Assembly (NCBI RefSeq): GCF_900184945.1
Contig: NZ_FXYF01000004.1
Span: 186,001 to 250,000 of the forward strand
Length of the DNA: 64,000 nt
Reading direction: 5' to 3'
From: Antarctobacter aquimaris
GTDB taxonomy: Bacteria > Pseudomonadota > Alphaproteobacteria > Rhodobacterales > Rhodobacteraceae
The notes below the pieces were generated by a model. It saw only the letters and a program-made list of their open reading frames with translations. It did no database searches and was not told where the DNA came from. Shown one piece after another: positions 1-9,554 of the stretch. The translations under genes were made by a program, and so were the position numbers. Position 1 is the first letter of the stretch; the number at the start of each line of letters is the position of its first letter.

Positions 1-57
1 CAGCGTGAGACACGCCAGGGCCAGCGCCGCGGTTACTGCGACAGCGCGCGGCGCCAT
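1..57 (-). CDS. thiP: Thiamine ABC transporter permease, N-terminal fragment
   Basis: Only the first 19 codons lie in the window; the gene runs off the left edge. The ATG at 57 opens inside the last codons of thiB, a 25-base overlap in another frame. The visible peptide (MAPRAVAVTAALALACLTL) is short, basic, then hydrophobic, as expected for the first membrane segment of a permease. The name rests on position, because thiB is normally followed by thiP and thiQ under one TPP riboswitch, and not on any diagnostic motif. A different downstream start cannot be excluded. Confidence 0.5.
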   Translation of the reverse strand, partial: MAPRAVAVTAALALACLTL

Positions 58-1019
58 GCCTCGATGGCCTCGTCGCGCAGCGCGGCTGCTTCATCCTCGG
101 AGTAGAACAGCACCTTTTCCGGCAGGTCGAGCGCCTGGAACCCCTCGGGCCACTGCTCCATCGGCAGCGCCGCGGGGATCGACCAGTTGCCCGTCGCGAT
201 CATGCCCTGGAAATCGCCGCCCAGAACGAATTGCATGAACTGATCCGCCAGCTCCGGCTGATCCGTGCCCGCCACCTTCGCGGCGAGTTCGACCATGAAG
301 TAATGGCCCTCGGGGAAGATCGCCGCCTTCCTGGTCTCGTCGCCCTCGGCGATGATGTGGTAGGCGGGCGAGGTGGTGTAGCTCAGCACCATGTCGGCCT
401 CGCCGTCGGTGAACAACCCATAGCTTTCGGACCAGCCCTTGGTCACGGTCACGATCTTGGGCGCCAGCTTTTCCCAGGCCGCCTGCGCGCCGTCGCCGTA
501 GACCGCCTGCACCCAGAGCACCAGCGCCAGCCCGGAAATCGAGGTGCGGGGGTCCTGGATCACCAGCCGCAGGTCGTCGGGCGCGTTCAGCAGGTCGTCA
601 AACGACGCGGGCGGATTGGCCACCCGGGTGGTGTCGTAGACAAAGGCGGTGTGCGCGTAGTTGAACGGCAGGAACACCGTGTCCGTCCAGTCCAGCGGCA
701 GGGTGAGCGCGTCCAGCGCGACCCCGTGTTCGGCAAACAGGCCCGACTCGCGCGCCTTTTTCGTGACGTCGGTGTTCAGGCCGATCACCACGTCGGCCTC
801 GGTCCGGTCGCCCTCCAGCATCAGGCGCGGCAGCAGGTCGCCCGGCTTGAACTGCAGGTCGCAGGCGCATTGCGCCTCGAACAGCTCTTCGATCTTCGGG
901 CCGGGGCCCCATTCGGACACGAAATAATCAGGCGCGTAGACTGTCAGGACGGGGGTGTCCGCCAGGGCCATCGTGGCGCTCAGACATCCCGCGGCAACAG
1001 TGAAGGTCAGGGTCTTCAT
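33..1019 (-). CDS. thiB: Thiamine ABC transporter, periplasmic binding protein
   Basis: Captures thiamine, TPP or related molecules in the periplasm and delivers them to the ThiPQ importer. From the ATG at 1019 the protein is 328 aa, usual for ThiB. It starts with a signal peptide (MKTLTFTVAAGCLSATMALA), then a type-2 binding-protein fold including the YTTSPAYH stretch in the C-terminal half. I reject an in-frame start at 1076 because it would put the leader inside the riboswitch 3' end and lengthen the signal peptide unnaturally. A TPP riboswitch directly upstream supports the substrate assignment. First gene of a probable thiBPQ operon. Confidence 0.9.
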   Translation of the reverse strand: MKTLTFTVAAGCLSATMALADTPVLTVYAPDYFVSEWGPGPKIEELFEAQCACDLQFKPGDLLPRLMLEGDRTEADVVIGLNTDVTKKARESGLFAEHGVALDALTLPLDWTDTVFLPFNYAHTAFVYDTTRVANPPASFDDLLNAPDDLRLVIQDPRTSISGLALVLWVQAVYGDGAQAAWEKLAPKIVTVTKGWSESYGLFTDGEADMVLSYTTSPAYHIIAEGDETRKAAIFPEGHYFMVELAAKVAGTDQPELADQFMQFVLGGDFQGMIATGNWSIPAALPMEQWPEGFQALDLPEKVLFYSEDEAAALRDEAIEAWRRALSQ

Positions 1020-1076
1020 GACGTTCTCCAACATTGCGGCGCGAGGGCAAGATTGGAGACCTGTCGGGGTCCACAC

Positions 1077-1168
1077 CTTCCCTCCGCCGGTATTAACCGG
1101 TTCAGGTTCAACGGGTTCGTCCGCCTGACGGACATCTCAGGTGACTGCATCGCCACCACCCCGAGGTA
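1077..1168 (-). promoter_or_regulatory. TPP (THI element) riboswitch upstream of thiB
   Basis: Read on the minus strand, the segment holds the conserved THI-box pieces in order: CCTCGGGGTG near the 5' end, CTGAGAT, then ACCCGTTGAACCTGA, GGTTAATACCGGC and GGAGGGAA. These correspond to the pyrimidine- and pyrophosphate-sensing helices of the TPP aptamer. The aptamer ends about 57 bases before the thiB start, leaving room for a short expression platform, so repression by TPP is expected. The mechanism (termination or RBS occlusion) is not evident by eye. Confidence 0.93.
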
Positions 1169-1174
1169 CAGCCA

Positions 1175-1203
1175 GACCTAGCGCCGCCGCGCGCGGACTT
1201 CAA
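1175..1203 (-). promoter_or_regulatory. Probable sigma-70 promoter of the thiB riboswitch transcript
   Basis: On the minus strand TTGAAG (1203-1198) and TAGGTC (1180-1175) are separated by 17 bases. A start about seven bases further on would be at the first base of the TPP aptamer, which makes this the natural promoter of the thiamine operon. The -10 is only a partial match. Confidence 0.5.
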
Positions 1204-1285
1204 GGGGGACCGCAGCGCGGGCAGGATGGGTCTTGGCATCGCCGCCGGGGTTGCGTATCCCGCCTTCGACAGAAGGACCGCCGCC

Positions 1286-2392
1286 ATGAGCATCAACAGC
1301 TTCGGACATCTTTTCCGCGTCACCACCTGGGGCGAAAGCCACGGACCGGCCCTTGGGGCGACGGTCGACGGCTGCCCGCCCGGCATCGCGATCGACGAGG
1401 CGCAGTTGCAACACTGGATGGACCGGCGCAAGCCGGGCCAGAACCGCTACACCACCCAGCGGCAGGAGGCGGACGCCGTGCGCATCCTGTCCGGCGTGTT
1501 CGACGGGCGCACCACCGGCACCCCGGTCCAGCTGATGATCGAGAACACCGACCAGCGGTCCAAGGACTACTCGGAGATCGCGCAGAAATTCCGCCCCGGG
1601 CATGCCGACATCACCTATTTCCAGAAATACGGCCTGCGGGATTATCGCGGCGGCGGCCGGTCCTCGGCGCGCGAGACGGCGGCGCGCGTGGCGGCGGGCG
1701 GGCTGGCCCGCGCCGCGCTGGCGGCGCTGATCCCCGGCATCGAGGTTCGCGGCTACATGGTCCAGATGGGCCCGCACCGGGCCGACCCCGCGCGGTTTGA
1801 CGATGCGCAGATCGAGCAGAACCCCTTCTGGTGCCCCGATCCGCAGGCGGCCGAGGACTGGGCGACCTATCTCGACGGGCTGCGCAAGTCGGGTGAGAGC
1901 GTCGGCGCGGTGATCGAAGTGGTGGCCCGTGGCGTGCCCGCCGGCCTGGGCGCGCCGGTCTACGGCAAGCTCGACACCGACCTCGCGGCGGCGATGATGT
2001 CGATCAACGCGGTCAAGGGGGTCGAGATCGGCGAAGGCATGAACGCCGCCGCGCTCAAGGGCAGCGAGAACGCCGACGAGATATTCATGGGGCCGGACGG
2101 CCCGGTCTACAGCTCGAACCACTCGGGCGGCATCCTGGGCGGCATTTCCACCGGGCAGGAGGTGGTCGTGCGTTTCGCGGTCAAGCCGACCTCGTCGATC
2201 CTCACGCCGCGCCGCACCATCACCCTGACCGGCGAAGAGACCGAGATCGTCACCAAGGGCCGCCATGACCCCTGCGTCGGCATCCGCGCCGTGCCTGTGG
2301 GTGAGGCGATGATGGCCTGCGTTCTGCTGGACCACCTGCTGCTGCACCGCGGCCAGGTGGGTGACGCGGGCGGGCGGATCGGGCCGGCCTGA
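1286..2392 (+). CDS. aroC: Chorismate synthase
   Basis: Catalyses the last shikimate-pathway step, anti-1,4-elimination of phosphate from EPSP to give chorismate, using reduced FMN. 368 aa, the usual length. Signatures are visible throughout: [18 protein letters not shown] near residue 18, [19 protein letters not shown] near 125, and [13 protein letters not shown] with [10 protein letters not shown] near 270-300. AGAAGGA at 1271-1277 is a fitting ribosome-binding site for the ATG at 1286; the in-frame ATG at 1226 lacks one and adds residues atypical for AroC. Divergent from thiB. The stop codon is embedded in a hairpin shared with the convergent chemoreceptor gene. Confidence 0.97.
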   Translation: MSINSFGHLFRVTTWGESHGPALGATVDGCPPGIAIDEAQLQHWMDRRKPGQNRYTTQRQEADAVRILSGVFDGRTTGTPVQLMIENTDQRSKDYSEIAQKFRPGHADITYFQKYGLRDYRGGGRSSARETAARVAAGGLARAALAALIPGIEVRGYMVQMGPHRADPARFDDAQIEQNPFWCPDPQAAEDWATYLDGLRKSGESVGAVIEVVARGVPAGLGAPVYGKLDTDLAAAMMSINAVKGVEIGEGMNAAALKGSENADEIFMGPDGPVYSSNHSGGILGGISTGQEVVVRFAVKPTSSILTPRRTITLTGEETEIVTKGRHDPCVGIRAVPVGEAMMACVLLDHLLLHRGQVGDAGGRIGPA

Positions 2393-2409
2393 CCGGCGGT
2401 CCGGTCAGG
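2388..2409. terminator. Hairpin between convergent aroC and chemoreceptor gene
   Basis: CCTGACCGG (2388-2396) and CCGGTCAGG (2401-2409) form a perfect 9-bp stem with a 4-base loop. The aroC stop codon is inside the stem, and the hairpin lies just before the stop of the opposing gene. There is no T-tract on either strand, so it may terminate weakly or only protect 3' ends. Confidence 0.4.
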
Positions 2410-2412
2410 GCG

Positions 2413-4470
2413 TCAGAAATCCTTCCACTGGGCATCGCCGACGGCGCGTTGCTGCGGCACCGCGCTGTCCTCGTCGTCTGCGGCCACGGACCAGCCGTCC
2501 TCCCCGGTCTCCGCCACCCGGACCGGCTCCGGCACGACGGTCGCGCCTGCCCAACTGCCGTGCACCAGCGCCTCGTGCGCCGCCTTTTCCGACAGGGCCT
2601 CCTCCGCGCCGTCGGTGTCGTCATAGCGATCGTCCTCGGCCGTGTGGTGCGTGGCCTGAGCGTCCCAGTCGTCACCGGCATGGCCAGCCCAGTCATCCGC
2701 ACCACCGGAGGCAGGCGCGGTCCGTGACGATGCCGCCGCCCCGCCCCCGGCGAACCGCAGAAGCAGGTCGGACAGGCGCAGCGCCTCGACCCGCAGCTGC
2801 TGGCTCGCGGAATTGGTCTGGCTGACCATCGCGGCGTTCTGCTGAGTCGCCTTGTCCAGTTCGCCGACGCCCACGTTGATCTCCTGCACCCCGCTCGCCT
2901 GGTCCTTGGCCGAGGCGGCGATGCCGGAGACAAGGCCCGACACCTCGGTCACGCTGGCCACGATATGGGTCAGGGTCTCGCTGGTTTCCTGCACCAGCCG
3001 TTCGCCATCCTCGACCTGCTGCGTGCTGTTCAGCACCAGTTCCTTGATCTCGCTGGCCGATTCGGAGGCGCGTTGCGCCAGGCTGCGCACCTCGGAGGCG
3101 ACCACCGAAAACCCCTTGCCGGATTCGCCGGCGCGCGCCGCCTCGACCCCGGCGTTGAGCGCCAGCAGGTTGGTCTGAAAGGCGATGTCGTCGATCACCG
3201 TGATGATCTGCGCGATCTGCTCCGAGGACTTGGCGATGGAGCCCATCGCCTGCAAGGCGCGCGCCATCACCTCGCCGCCCTGTTCGGCGCGGCGCCGGCC
3301 CTCGACCACCTTGACATCGACATCCTGCGCCTGCTCTGCCGCCGAGCGCACGCTGGCGGACAGCTCTTCCAGCGCGGCGGCGGATTGTTCCAGCGTGGCC
3401 GCCTGCACCTCGGACCGGCGCGACATCTCGTCGGACATGGTCGACAGCTCGTTGGCATTGTCGGTCACCGCATCGGCGCTGGTCCGCAGCGCGCCGACGA
3501 GATCGTCCAGCGCCTGCGCCAGGCTATTGAAATCCTCGCACAGCCGCACGTAGTTGCCGCCCAGGTCGGCCCAGTCCTGCGGCTGCATCCGGCTGTCCAG
3601 GTCACCGCCGCGCAGCCGGCTCATGGCCAGGCCCAAGGCCTCGAACAGCTCGACGCGGCGGCTGTTCTCCTCGGCCGCGCGGCGCTCGGCCGTATCGGCC
3701 TCCCGCAGCTTGGCCCGCAGGTCCTCCAGCTTGCGCGAGATCATCCCCACCTCGTCCGCGCGGTCCGTGTCGCGGATCTCGACGTCGAAATCATGCTCGG
3801 CCAGCCGGGCCACCGCGTCGCGCGCGCGCCGGATCGGCATGGACAGCGACCGCGCAAAGACCAGGGCGATCACCAGCGCCAGCGCGATGGCCACGGTGTT
3901 GCCCACCAGCTGCTTGATGTCGGCGGTGCGGGCCAGCGCGTCCATCTCGGCATCGGTCCGGGCGACCTCGGCCTCCAGCATATCGGTGATCTCGAACAGT
4001 TCGGCGCGGATCGCCTCGAACTCCGGCAGCAGGGTCTGGTCGGCAAAGACCTTGCGGTCGAACAGCGACTTGGCGGCCAGGATCTCGACATCCGCATTCA
4101 TCGCCGCCAGGCGCCCGGCCATCACCTCCAACTGCCCAAGCAGCTCTGCAACCTGCGGATTGGCCTTGTCGACCGCAAGGATTCCGCTTGCTTCCTCCAG
4201 GTGTTCAGCCGCTTCGGCCATGTCGGCGCGGAGAATCTCGATATGATCGTCCTTGAGCGCGACAAACATCATCATCGCCAGTTCGGCGTTCTGCACATGT
4301 TTGGTGATCTCGGAAATCGCCACGCTTTTCTCGAATATCCGGGTGGTGTGGTCCAACCCGCCGGTCAGTTCCCGTTTTATTGTCCAGGACACGGCCGACA
4401 GGATCAGCAGCGTCGCAATGAAGGCCGCCGCCAGCAGCATCACCTGAACCCGGATCGAAAATCTGCCCAT
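2413..4470 (-). CDS. Methyl-accepting chemotaxis protein (orphan chemoreceptor)
   Basis: Transmembrane chemoreceptor, 685 aa. A first membrane helix (residues ~11-30), a ~160-residue periplasmic helical sensor, a second helix (~190-212), a HAMP linker, and a long cytoplasmic coiled coil with the signalling tip [20 protein letters not shown]. The tip has GV where most receptors have AV. An acidic, low-complexity tail of about 90 residues ends in QWKDF, which fits the x-aromatic-x-x-aromatic CheR-tether pentapeptide (NWETF type). Start chosen at 4470, where GAGGT precedes the ATG; an ATG 15 bases upstream is worse placed. No che genes are nearby, so it must feed an array encoded elsewhere. Ligand unknown. 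Confidence 0.92.
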   Translation of the reverse strand: MGRFSIRVQVMLLAAAFIATLLILSAVSWTIKRELTGGLDHTTRIFEKSVAISEITKHVQNAELAMMMFVALKDDHIEILRADMAEAAEHLEEASGILAVDKANPQVAELLGQLEVMAGRLAAMNADVEILAAKSLFDRKVFADQTLLPEFEAIRAELFEITDMLEAEVARTDAEMDALARTADIKQLVGNTVAIALALVIALVFARSLSMPIRRARDAVARLAEHDFDVEIRDTDRADEVGMISRKLEDLRAKLREADTAERRAAEENSRRVELFEALGLAMSRLRGGDLDSRMQPQDWADLGGNYVRLCEDFNSLAQALDDLVGALRTSADAVTDNANELSTMSDEMSRRSEVQAATLEQSAAALEELSASVRSAAEQAQDVDVKVVEGRRRAEQGGEVMARALQAMGSIAKSSEQIAQIITVIDDIAFQTNLLALNAGVEAARAGESGKGFSVVASEVRSLAQRASESASEIKELVLNSTQQVEDGERLVQETSETLTHIVASVTEVSGLVSGIAASAKDQASGVQEINVGVGELDKATQQNAAMVSQTNSASQQLRVEALRLSDLLLRFAGGGAAASSRTAPASGGADDWAGHAGDDWDAQATHHTAEDDRYDDTDGAEEALSEKAAHEALVHGSWAGATVVPEPVRVAETGEDGWSVAADDEDSAVPQQRAVGDAQWKDF

Positions 4471-4574
4471 GACGTGACCTCGCATGTTGCGGCCGGGGGA
4501 AATGCATCCCGGCGCTTTGGCAAGGGTCTAGCCCGGCGAGGTAAACAAAGGTTTCCGCCGTTCGGGCAGAGGGT

Positions 4575-5468
4575 CTAGGAATTCGGGAGAGTTTTAGCTT
4601 CTGCCGCGGGGATCCGCGCCAGTTGCACGGCCAGGATGCCGGCGGCGATCACCGCGACGCCCAGCAGGTCCAGCGGGCGCAGCGCCTCGCCCAGCAGGAC
4701 GGCGGCGATGGCCACCCCGAAGAACGGGTTGAGAAAGTGGAAGGTGGCGGCGCGCACAGCGCCGATGCGGTCGACCAGCAGCACCCAGACAAAGGTGGCG
4801 GCCAGCCCCGGCACCAGCGTCGTGTAGGCGAAGGCCGCGACCAGGCTGGCGGACCAGTCGATCTGCACGGTTTCCAGCGCCAGCGCCGGCCCCCAGAGCA
4901 CCGCGCTGCCGATCAGCATCTGCAAGCCCACGATCATCATGAAATTGCCGCCCGACATCGCCCCGCGCAGCGCCAGCGTCGCCACCGTCAGCGCGATCAC
5001 CCCCAGCACGCAGAGCGCCACACCGACCAGGTCCAGCCCGCCGCCAAAGCGCGCGCCCATGATGATGGCGACCCCGCACAGCCCGGCGATCAGCCCGGCA
5101 AGCGCCTGGGGACGCAACCTTTCCTTCAGGAACGCCCAGCCCGTCAGCGCCACCAGCAGCGGCATGGTCGAGGCGATGATCGCCGCCAGCGAGGCTTCGA
5201 CCGTCTGCATGGCGACAAAGTTCAGCCCCAGGTACAGCGCGTTCTGGCAGATGCCAAAGACGATGGTCGCGCGCCATTGCGCCGGCGTCAGCCGCCAGCT
5301 CTGCCCCATCGCCTTGGCGATCGCCACGGCCAGCAGCCCCGAGATGAGAAAGCGCAGCGCCAGCGCCGACAGCGGCGGCGCGGCCGCCACGATGATGCGG
5401 GCCGAGGCAAAGGCAGAGGACCACATCACCGCAAAGGCAAGGCCCATCAGGAGCGCGCGAATATCCAT
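4575..5468 (-). CDS. EamA/DMT-family transporter
   Basis: Inner-membrane drug/metabolite transporter of the EamA (RhaT/PecM-like) type, 297 aa, with about ten predicted hydrophobic helices formed by two five-helix repeats. The first begins MDIRALLMGLAFAVMWSSAF and the second begins near residue 150. Members export amino acids, nucleosides or other metabolites, but the substrate cannot be read from sequence. It stands alone between the chemoreceptor and the cupin gene, all on the same strand but with gaps that do not show an operon. One of three EamA-type genes in the window. Confidence 0.88.
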   Translation of the reverse strand: MDIRALLMGLAFAVMWSSAFASARIIVAAAPPLSALALRFLISGLLAVAIAKAMGQSWRLTPAQWRATIVFGICQNALYLGLNFVAMQTVEASLAAIIASTMPLLVALTGWAFLKERLRPQALAGLIAGLCGVAIIMGARFGGGLDLVGVALCVLGVIALTVATLALRGAMSGGNFMMIVGLQMLIGSAVLWGPALALETVQIDWSASLVAAFAYTTLVPGLAATFVWVLLVDRIGAVRAATFHFLNPFFGVAIAAVLLGEALRPLDLLGVAVIAAGILAVQLARIPAAEAKTLPNS

Positions 5469-5522
5469 GCGGCCAGCCTTAGGCGCTTTCGCAAGCGACT
5501 GGAAGCCCCGCCGTCACCTGCC

Positions 5523-6191
5523 TTACCGCGCCTCTGCGCGTGGCAGGTGCCCGGTCTTGACCCAGAGCAGGCAGCCCTCATCGGACCGGCGCGCACGGGT
5601 CACGGGATGCGGATTGCGCAGCCAGGTGTCGGCCGGATAGCGCCCCGCCGCGTCCTGTAGCGTGCCCTCGATCACGTAGACCTCTTCTCCGCCGATCGCC
5701 TGCATGTCCAGCCCTGCCCCCGGCTGAAAGCGGACCAGCCGCACCTCCTCGGCGCCGTGGCGATGCAGCTTCAAGACCTCGACACCTTCGATCGGCCCCG
5801 CCTCGAACCGTGCGGTCCGGGTGTCGATGGCCTTCTGGTCGGTGTCGTCGGCGGCGAACTGGCACAGCTTGACCAGGATCGTCGCCCCCTCCGGCCCGAT
5901 GTGCGGTGTATGCGCGGTGCCGATGGGATTGCGCACATAGCTGCCCGCCGGGTAGTCCGCGTGTTCGTCGGAAAACACGCCCTCCAGCACCAAGAATTCC
6001 TCGCCCCCGCCGTGGGTGTGCCGGTCAAAGGCGCTGTTGGGCGCAAAGCGCACGATGGTCGTGGCCCGCGCCACCTCGTCGCCGATGCGGTCCAGCATCA
6101 TGCGCTCCACCCCCGCCGCGGGCGAGGGGCGCCAGTGATGGTCCTCGGGGCGGATCACGACCGGCTGCGAAAAATCGGCGTTCAGTTCCAT
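5523..6191 (-). CDS. Two-domain cupin protein of the ChrR-like cupin type
   Basis: 222 aa with two successive cupin folds. The first carries HTHGGGEEFLVLEG (about residues 58-71), a standard metal-binding cupin motif. The second has GEEVYVIEG (about residues 168-176) with the histidines largely lost, so only the first barrel is likely to bind metal. The fold resembles the C-terminal cupin half of the anti-sigma factor ChrR, but the zinc-binding anti-sigma helical domain is absent and no sigma factor gene adjoins. Possible roles are small-molecule binding or an enzyme such as a dioxygenase or isomerase. AGGAGG six bases before the ATG fixes the start at 6191. Confidence 0.8.
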   Translation of the reverse strand: MELNADFSQPVVIRPEDHHWRPSPAAGVERMMLDRIGDEVARATTIVRFAPNSAFDRHTHGGGEEFLVLEGVFSDEHADYPAGSYVRNPIGTAHTPHIGPEGATILVKLCQFAADDTDQKAIDTRTARFEAGPIEGVEVLKLHRHGAEEVRLVRFQPGAGLDMQAIGGEEVYVIEGTLQDAAGRYPADTWLRNPHPVTRARRSDEGCLLWVKTGHLPRAEAR

Positions 6192-6304
6192 CGGGGCCTC
6201 CTGTGGCTTGCGCTGCTCCACAGATAGGCCATCGGTGGCAAAGTCATCAAGCGCACCAAGGGTCGGCATTCCTGCACATCCCCGTGTCGTCAGGGACAGG
6301 GCGC

Positions 6305-6340
6305 AGAAAAATGCCCCGCCTGCCAAGCGGCAAGCGGGGC
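6305..6340 (-). terminator. Rho-independent terminator after ccrM
   Basis: On the minus strand GCCCCGC (6340-6334) pairs with GCGGGGC (6319-6313), with further GCC/GGC pairing inside, followed directly by ATTTTT. It sits about 60 bases beyond the ccrM stop and has the correct polarity for that gene. Confidence 0.7.
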
Positions 6341-6401
6341 CAGGTAATGCCGCGGAAATGATCCCGGCATCGGCGGTGTCTTTGTGGTGTTCGTGGAAAT
6401 C

Positions 6402-7538
<1,137 letters not shown>

Positions 7539-7566
7539 TTATGCGCTCATTGGTTGGACAAAAGAT

Positions 7567-7582
7567 GAGTCATCGGTGATTC
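7567..7582. promoter_or_regulatory. Pair of GANTC methylation sites in the ccrM leader
   Basis: GAGTC at 7567-7571 and GATTC at 7578-7582 lie in the 86-base gap between rnhB and ccrM, 50-65 bases before the ccrM start. GANTC is the target of the enzyme encoded downstream. In Caulobacter paired GANTC sites in the ccrM leader affect its transcription; an equivalent function here is inferred. Confidence 0.55.
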
Positions 7583-7603
7583 GCGGTCAATTCTATATTT
7601 GTA

Positions 7604-8233
7604 TCAGTCACTTGTGTTTTTCCCTTGCCACAAGATATCGCGCACCGGGGCAAAGGAACGTCTATGAAATGGGGTAACCCCCAGATTTCGGAGTGCAGAT
7701 TTGTGACACTTTGTCGGATAACCGGCGTTGGTCTCCCAGCCGTATCCGGGAAACTGTGTCGCGGCCTTCTTCATGACATCATCGCGCCAGATTTTGGCCA
7801 CAATCGAGGCCGCCGCGATGGAGGGAGAGCGCCCGTCGCCGCCCACGACGGTCGTCGCCGGGCAGGGCAGACCCTGCGGCAGGCGGTTGCCGTCGATCAG
7901 CAGGTGGTCGGGCACCACCGGCAGGTCTTCCACCGCGCGGCGCATCGCCAGAAGGCTGGCCTGGAGGATGTTCAGCGCGTCGATCTCCTCGACCGTGGCC
8001 ACACCCAGCCCCACCAGCGCGCTCTGCCGCAGCAGCGGCGCCAGGAATGCCCGCCGCTTGATCGACAGTTTCTTGGAATCGTCCAGCCCCTCGGGGATCG
8101 ACGCGCGGTTCAGCACCACCGCCGCGGCCACCACCGGGCCGGCCAGCGGCCCGCGGCCGACCTCGTCGACCCCGGCAACATGGCGCGCGCCCCGCGCCCA
8201 CAGCGACTCTTCCAGTTCCAGCGAGATGGTCAT
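7604..8233 (-). CDS. rnhB: Ribonuclease HII
   Basis: Cleaves the RNA strand of RNA-DNA hybrids, including single ribonucleotides in DNA. 209 aa, typical. The opening motif [20 protein letters not shown] supplies the first Asp-Glu of the metal site; DHLLIDG near residue 107 and the later [10 protein letters not shown] region supply the rest. The ATG at 8233 is within a perfect inverted repeat (8228-8254) and has no visible Shine-Dalgarno, but it overlaps the stop of a possible six-codon reading frame, so initiation may be coupled. Lies 38 bases behind the polymer-forming-type gene and ahead of ccrM. Confidence 0.95.
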   Translation of the reverse strand: MTISLELEESLWARGARHVAGVDEVGRGPLAGPVVAAAVVLNRASIPEGLDDSKKLSIKRRAFLAPLLRQSALVGLGVATVEEIDALNILQASLLAMRRAVEDLPVVPDHLLIDGNRLPQGLPCPATTVVGGDGRSPSIAAASIVAKIWRDDVMKKAATQFPGYGWETNAGYPTKCHKSALRNLGVTPFHRRSFAPVRDILWQGKNTSD

Positions 8234-8254
8234 GCGGTTTCAAACCGCATGACC
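8228..8254. repeat. Perfect 13-bp inverted repeat covering the rnhB start codon
   Basis: GGTCATGCGGTTT (8228-8240) and AAACCGCATGACC (8242-8254) are exact complements around one central base. In the rnhB mRNA this makes a 13-bp hairpin with a very tight loop that would bury the ATG at 8233. It could also act as an attenuating structure after the upstream gene, which ends at 8272. Confidence 0.85.
8230..8250 (-). other. Possible six-codon leader frame coupled to rnhB
   Basis: The ATG at 8250 opens the frame MRFETA and ends with a TGA whose first two bases are the last two of the rnhB ATG (an ATGA overlap). GGCGGGCGGTC lies just before it as a poor ribosome-binding site. Too short to call a gene on sequence alone. 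It is recorded because its stop-start overlap with rnhB and its location inside the inverted repeat are suggestive. Confidence 0.25.
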
Positions 8255-8271
8255 GCCCGCCGCGCAAGGGC

Positions 8272-9402
8272 TCAGGCCGCGTCGGACACGAAGAAGCGCG
8301 GCCGGAACAACACCAGCGCGCAGGCCCCCGCCCCCGCCAGCGACAACAGCAGCACCGCCAGCCAGCCAAAGAACGGCACCATCGCGATCAACCCCACCGC
8401 CACGGCCCCCACCGCCGCCGCGATGGCGCGGTCGCGCAGGTTTTCCGGATCGTGCCGCCCCAGCGCCGACAGCGCCGCCACGCCCAGCGCATAGGCCCCG
8501 ACGACATAGCCGGCGTAGCCCGCCGCCACGGCCGCCAGGATCGCCAGGGGTGTCAGCAGCGCGCCGATCAGCGTCAGCAGCAGCAGGATGCCCGCCCCGG
8601 TCAGCGCCGACATCGTGACGAACCCCGCCAGCAGCGACCGGCCCGGCCGGCCCAGCACGGTGCGGCGCAGTCGCGCCATGGTCTGCGGCGCCAGCGCCGC
8701 CGCCGCCGCGGCGACCGCGGTCAGCACGATGGCGCTGACGACAAAGCCGCGCCACAGGTCGCGCCCGGTGACCGGCATGTATTTCGACGGCTTGCCAAAG
8801 TCCTTGTCAAACCCCTCCATTTCGCGCCGGTCGATCCGCTCGGCCGGGATGACCCATTCGGGCACCTGCAAGCTGCCGGGATCGTCCTCGAACAGGATCA
8901 GCCGGCCGCTGACGCGGGCATCCGGCCCCCACTCGATCGTGTTCGCCGCGATCGCCGCATCGCCTTCGACCGTGCCCTGGAACCGCAGGAAAGCCCCCGT
9001 CGCCAGCAGGCTGCCCGAAACCGGGCCGGTCAGGATCAGGTCGTCGCCAAAGATCCGCAGGTCGCCGGCAATCGCGCCGGTGACCGTCACCTCCTGCGCC
9101 GCCAGCGTCGCATCGCCGGCCACGGCGCCTTCGGCCCGGACGGTCTGGCCCGCAGCATAAAGATCGCCGCCCAGCGCGCCGCGCATCTCCACCCGCCGCC
9201 CGGCCAGGTGGCCGCTGCCGGTGGCGTCACCGCTGACGATCAGCCGTTCACCGGCGACGAACAGGTCGTCCCGGCCCTCGGCGTTCAGCGTCACGAGGCG
9301 ACCGGCCTGGTACACGTCGGAACCCAGGACAAAGGCACCATCCTGCGCCTGCGCCAGCGAGGCCAGGCTGGCCAGCGTCAGAAATGTCATCACTCTCAGC
9401 AT
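8272..9402 (-). CDS. Secreted/membrane polymer-forming (bactofilin-like repeat) protein
   Basis: 376 aa from the ATG at 9402, which begins a clean signal peptide (MLRVMTFLTLASLASLAQAQ). Residues ~20-180 are a run of short glycine-rich beta repeats (GDLYAAG, GDATLAA, GDLRIFG, GSLLATG, GDAAIAA), the pattern of right-handed beta-helix polymer-forming proteins related to bactofilins. After a linker, four to five hydrophobic helices fill the C-terminal half. Probably an envelope protein with the repeat domain on the periplasmic side; no precise function is known to me. An in-frame ATG at 9456 would destroy the signal peptide. Its leader holds a 32-bp tandem duplication. Confidence 0.8.
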   Translation of the reverse strand: MLRVMTFLTLASLASLAQAQDGAFVLGSDVYQAGRLVTLNAEGRDDLFVAGERLIVSGDATGSGHLAGRRVEMRGALGGDLYAAGQTVRAEGAVAGDATLAAQEVTVTGAIAGDLRIFGDDLILTGPVSGSLLATGAFLRFQGTVEGDAAIAANTIEWGPDARVSGRLILFEDDPGSLQVPEWVIPAERIDRREMEGFDKDFGKPSKYMPVTGRDLWRGFVVSAIVLTAVAAAAAALAPQTMARLRRTVLGRPGRSLLAGFVTMSALTGAGILLLLTLIGALLTPLAILAAVAAGYAGYVVGAYALGVAALSALGRHDPENLRDRAIAAAVGAVAVGLIAMVPFFGWLAVLLLSLAGAGACALVLFRPRFFVSDAA

Positions 9403-9414
9403 CGTCTCAGTCCC

Positions 9415-9478
9415 CGATTGCCACACATCAGCCTCAGAATACGCAACGATTGCCACACATCAGCCTCAGAATACGCAA
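9415..9478. repeat. Two perfect tandem copies of a 32-bp unit
   Basis: Positions 9415-9446 and 9447-9478 are identical and adjacent. On the minus strand each unit begins TTGCGT and, 17 bases later, has TGGCAA, so each copy may carry a weak promoter for the gene starting at 9402. A recent local duplication is likely since no base has diverged. Confidence 0.9.
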
Positions 9479-9554
9479 CGCGCCGGGCGGGCGCCTTGCA
9501 CAGGATCAAACCCGGACAGGGCGCCGCCGCGGCCCGCGGAACGCCGACAGCACC

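Noticed and set aside
5523..6191. ChrR anti-sigma factor
   Set aside because: Although the double cupin resembles ChrR, the zinc-binding anti-sigma domain is missing and no sigma factor gene is adjacent.
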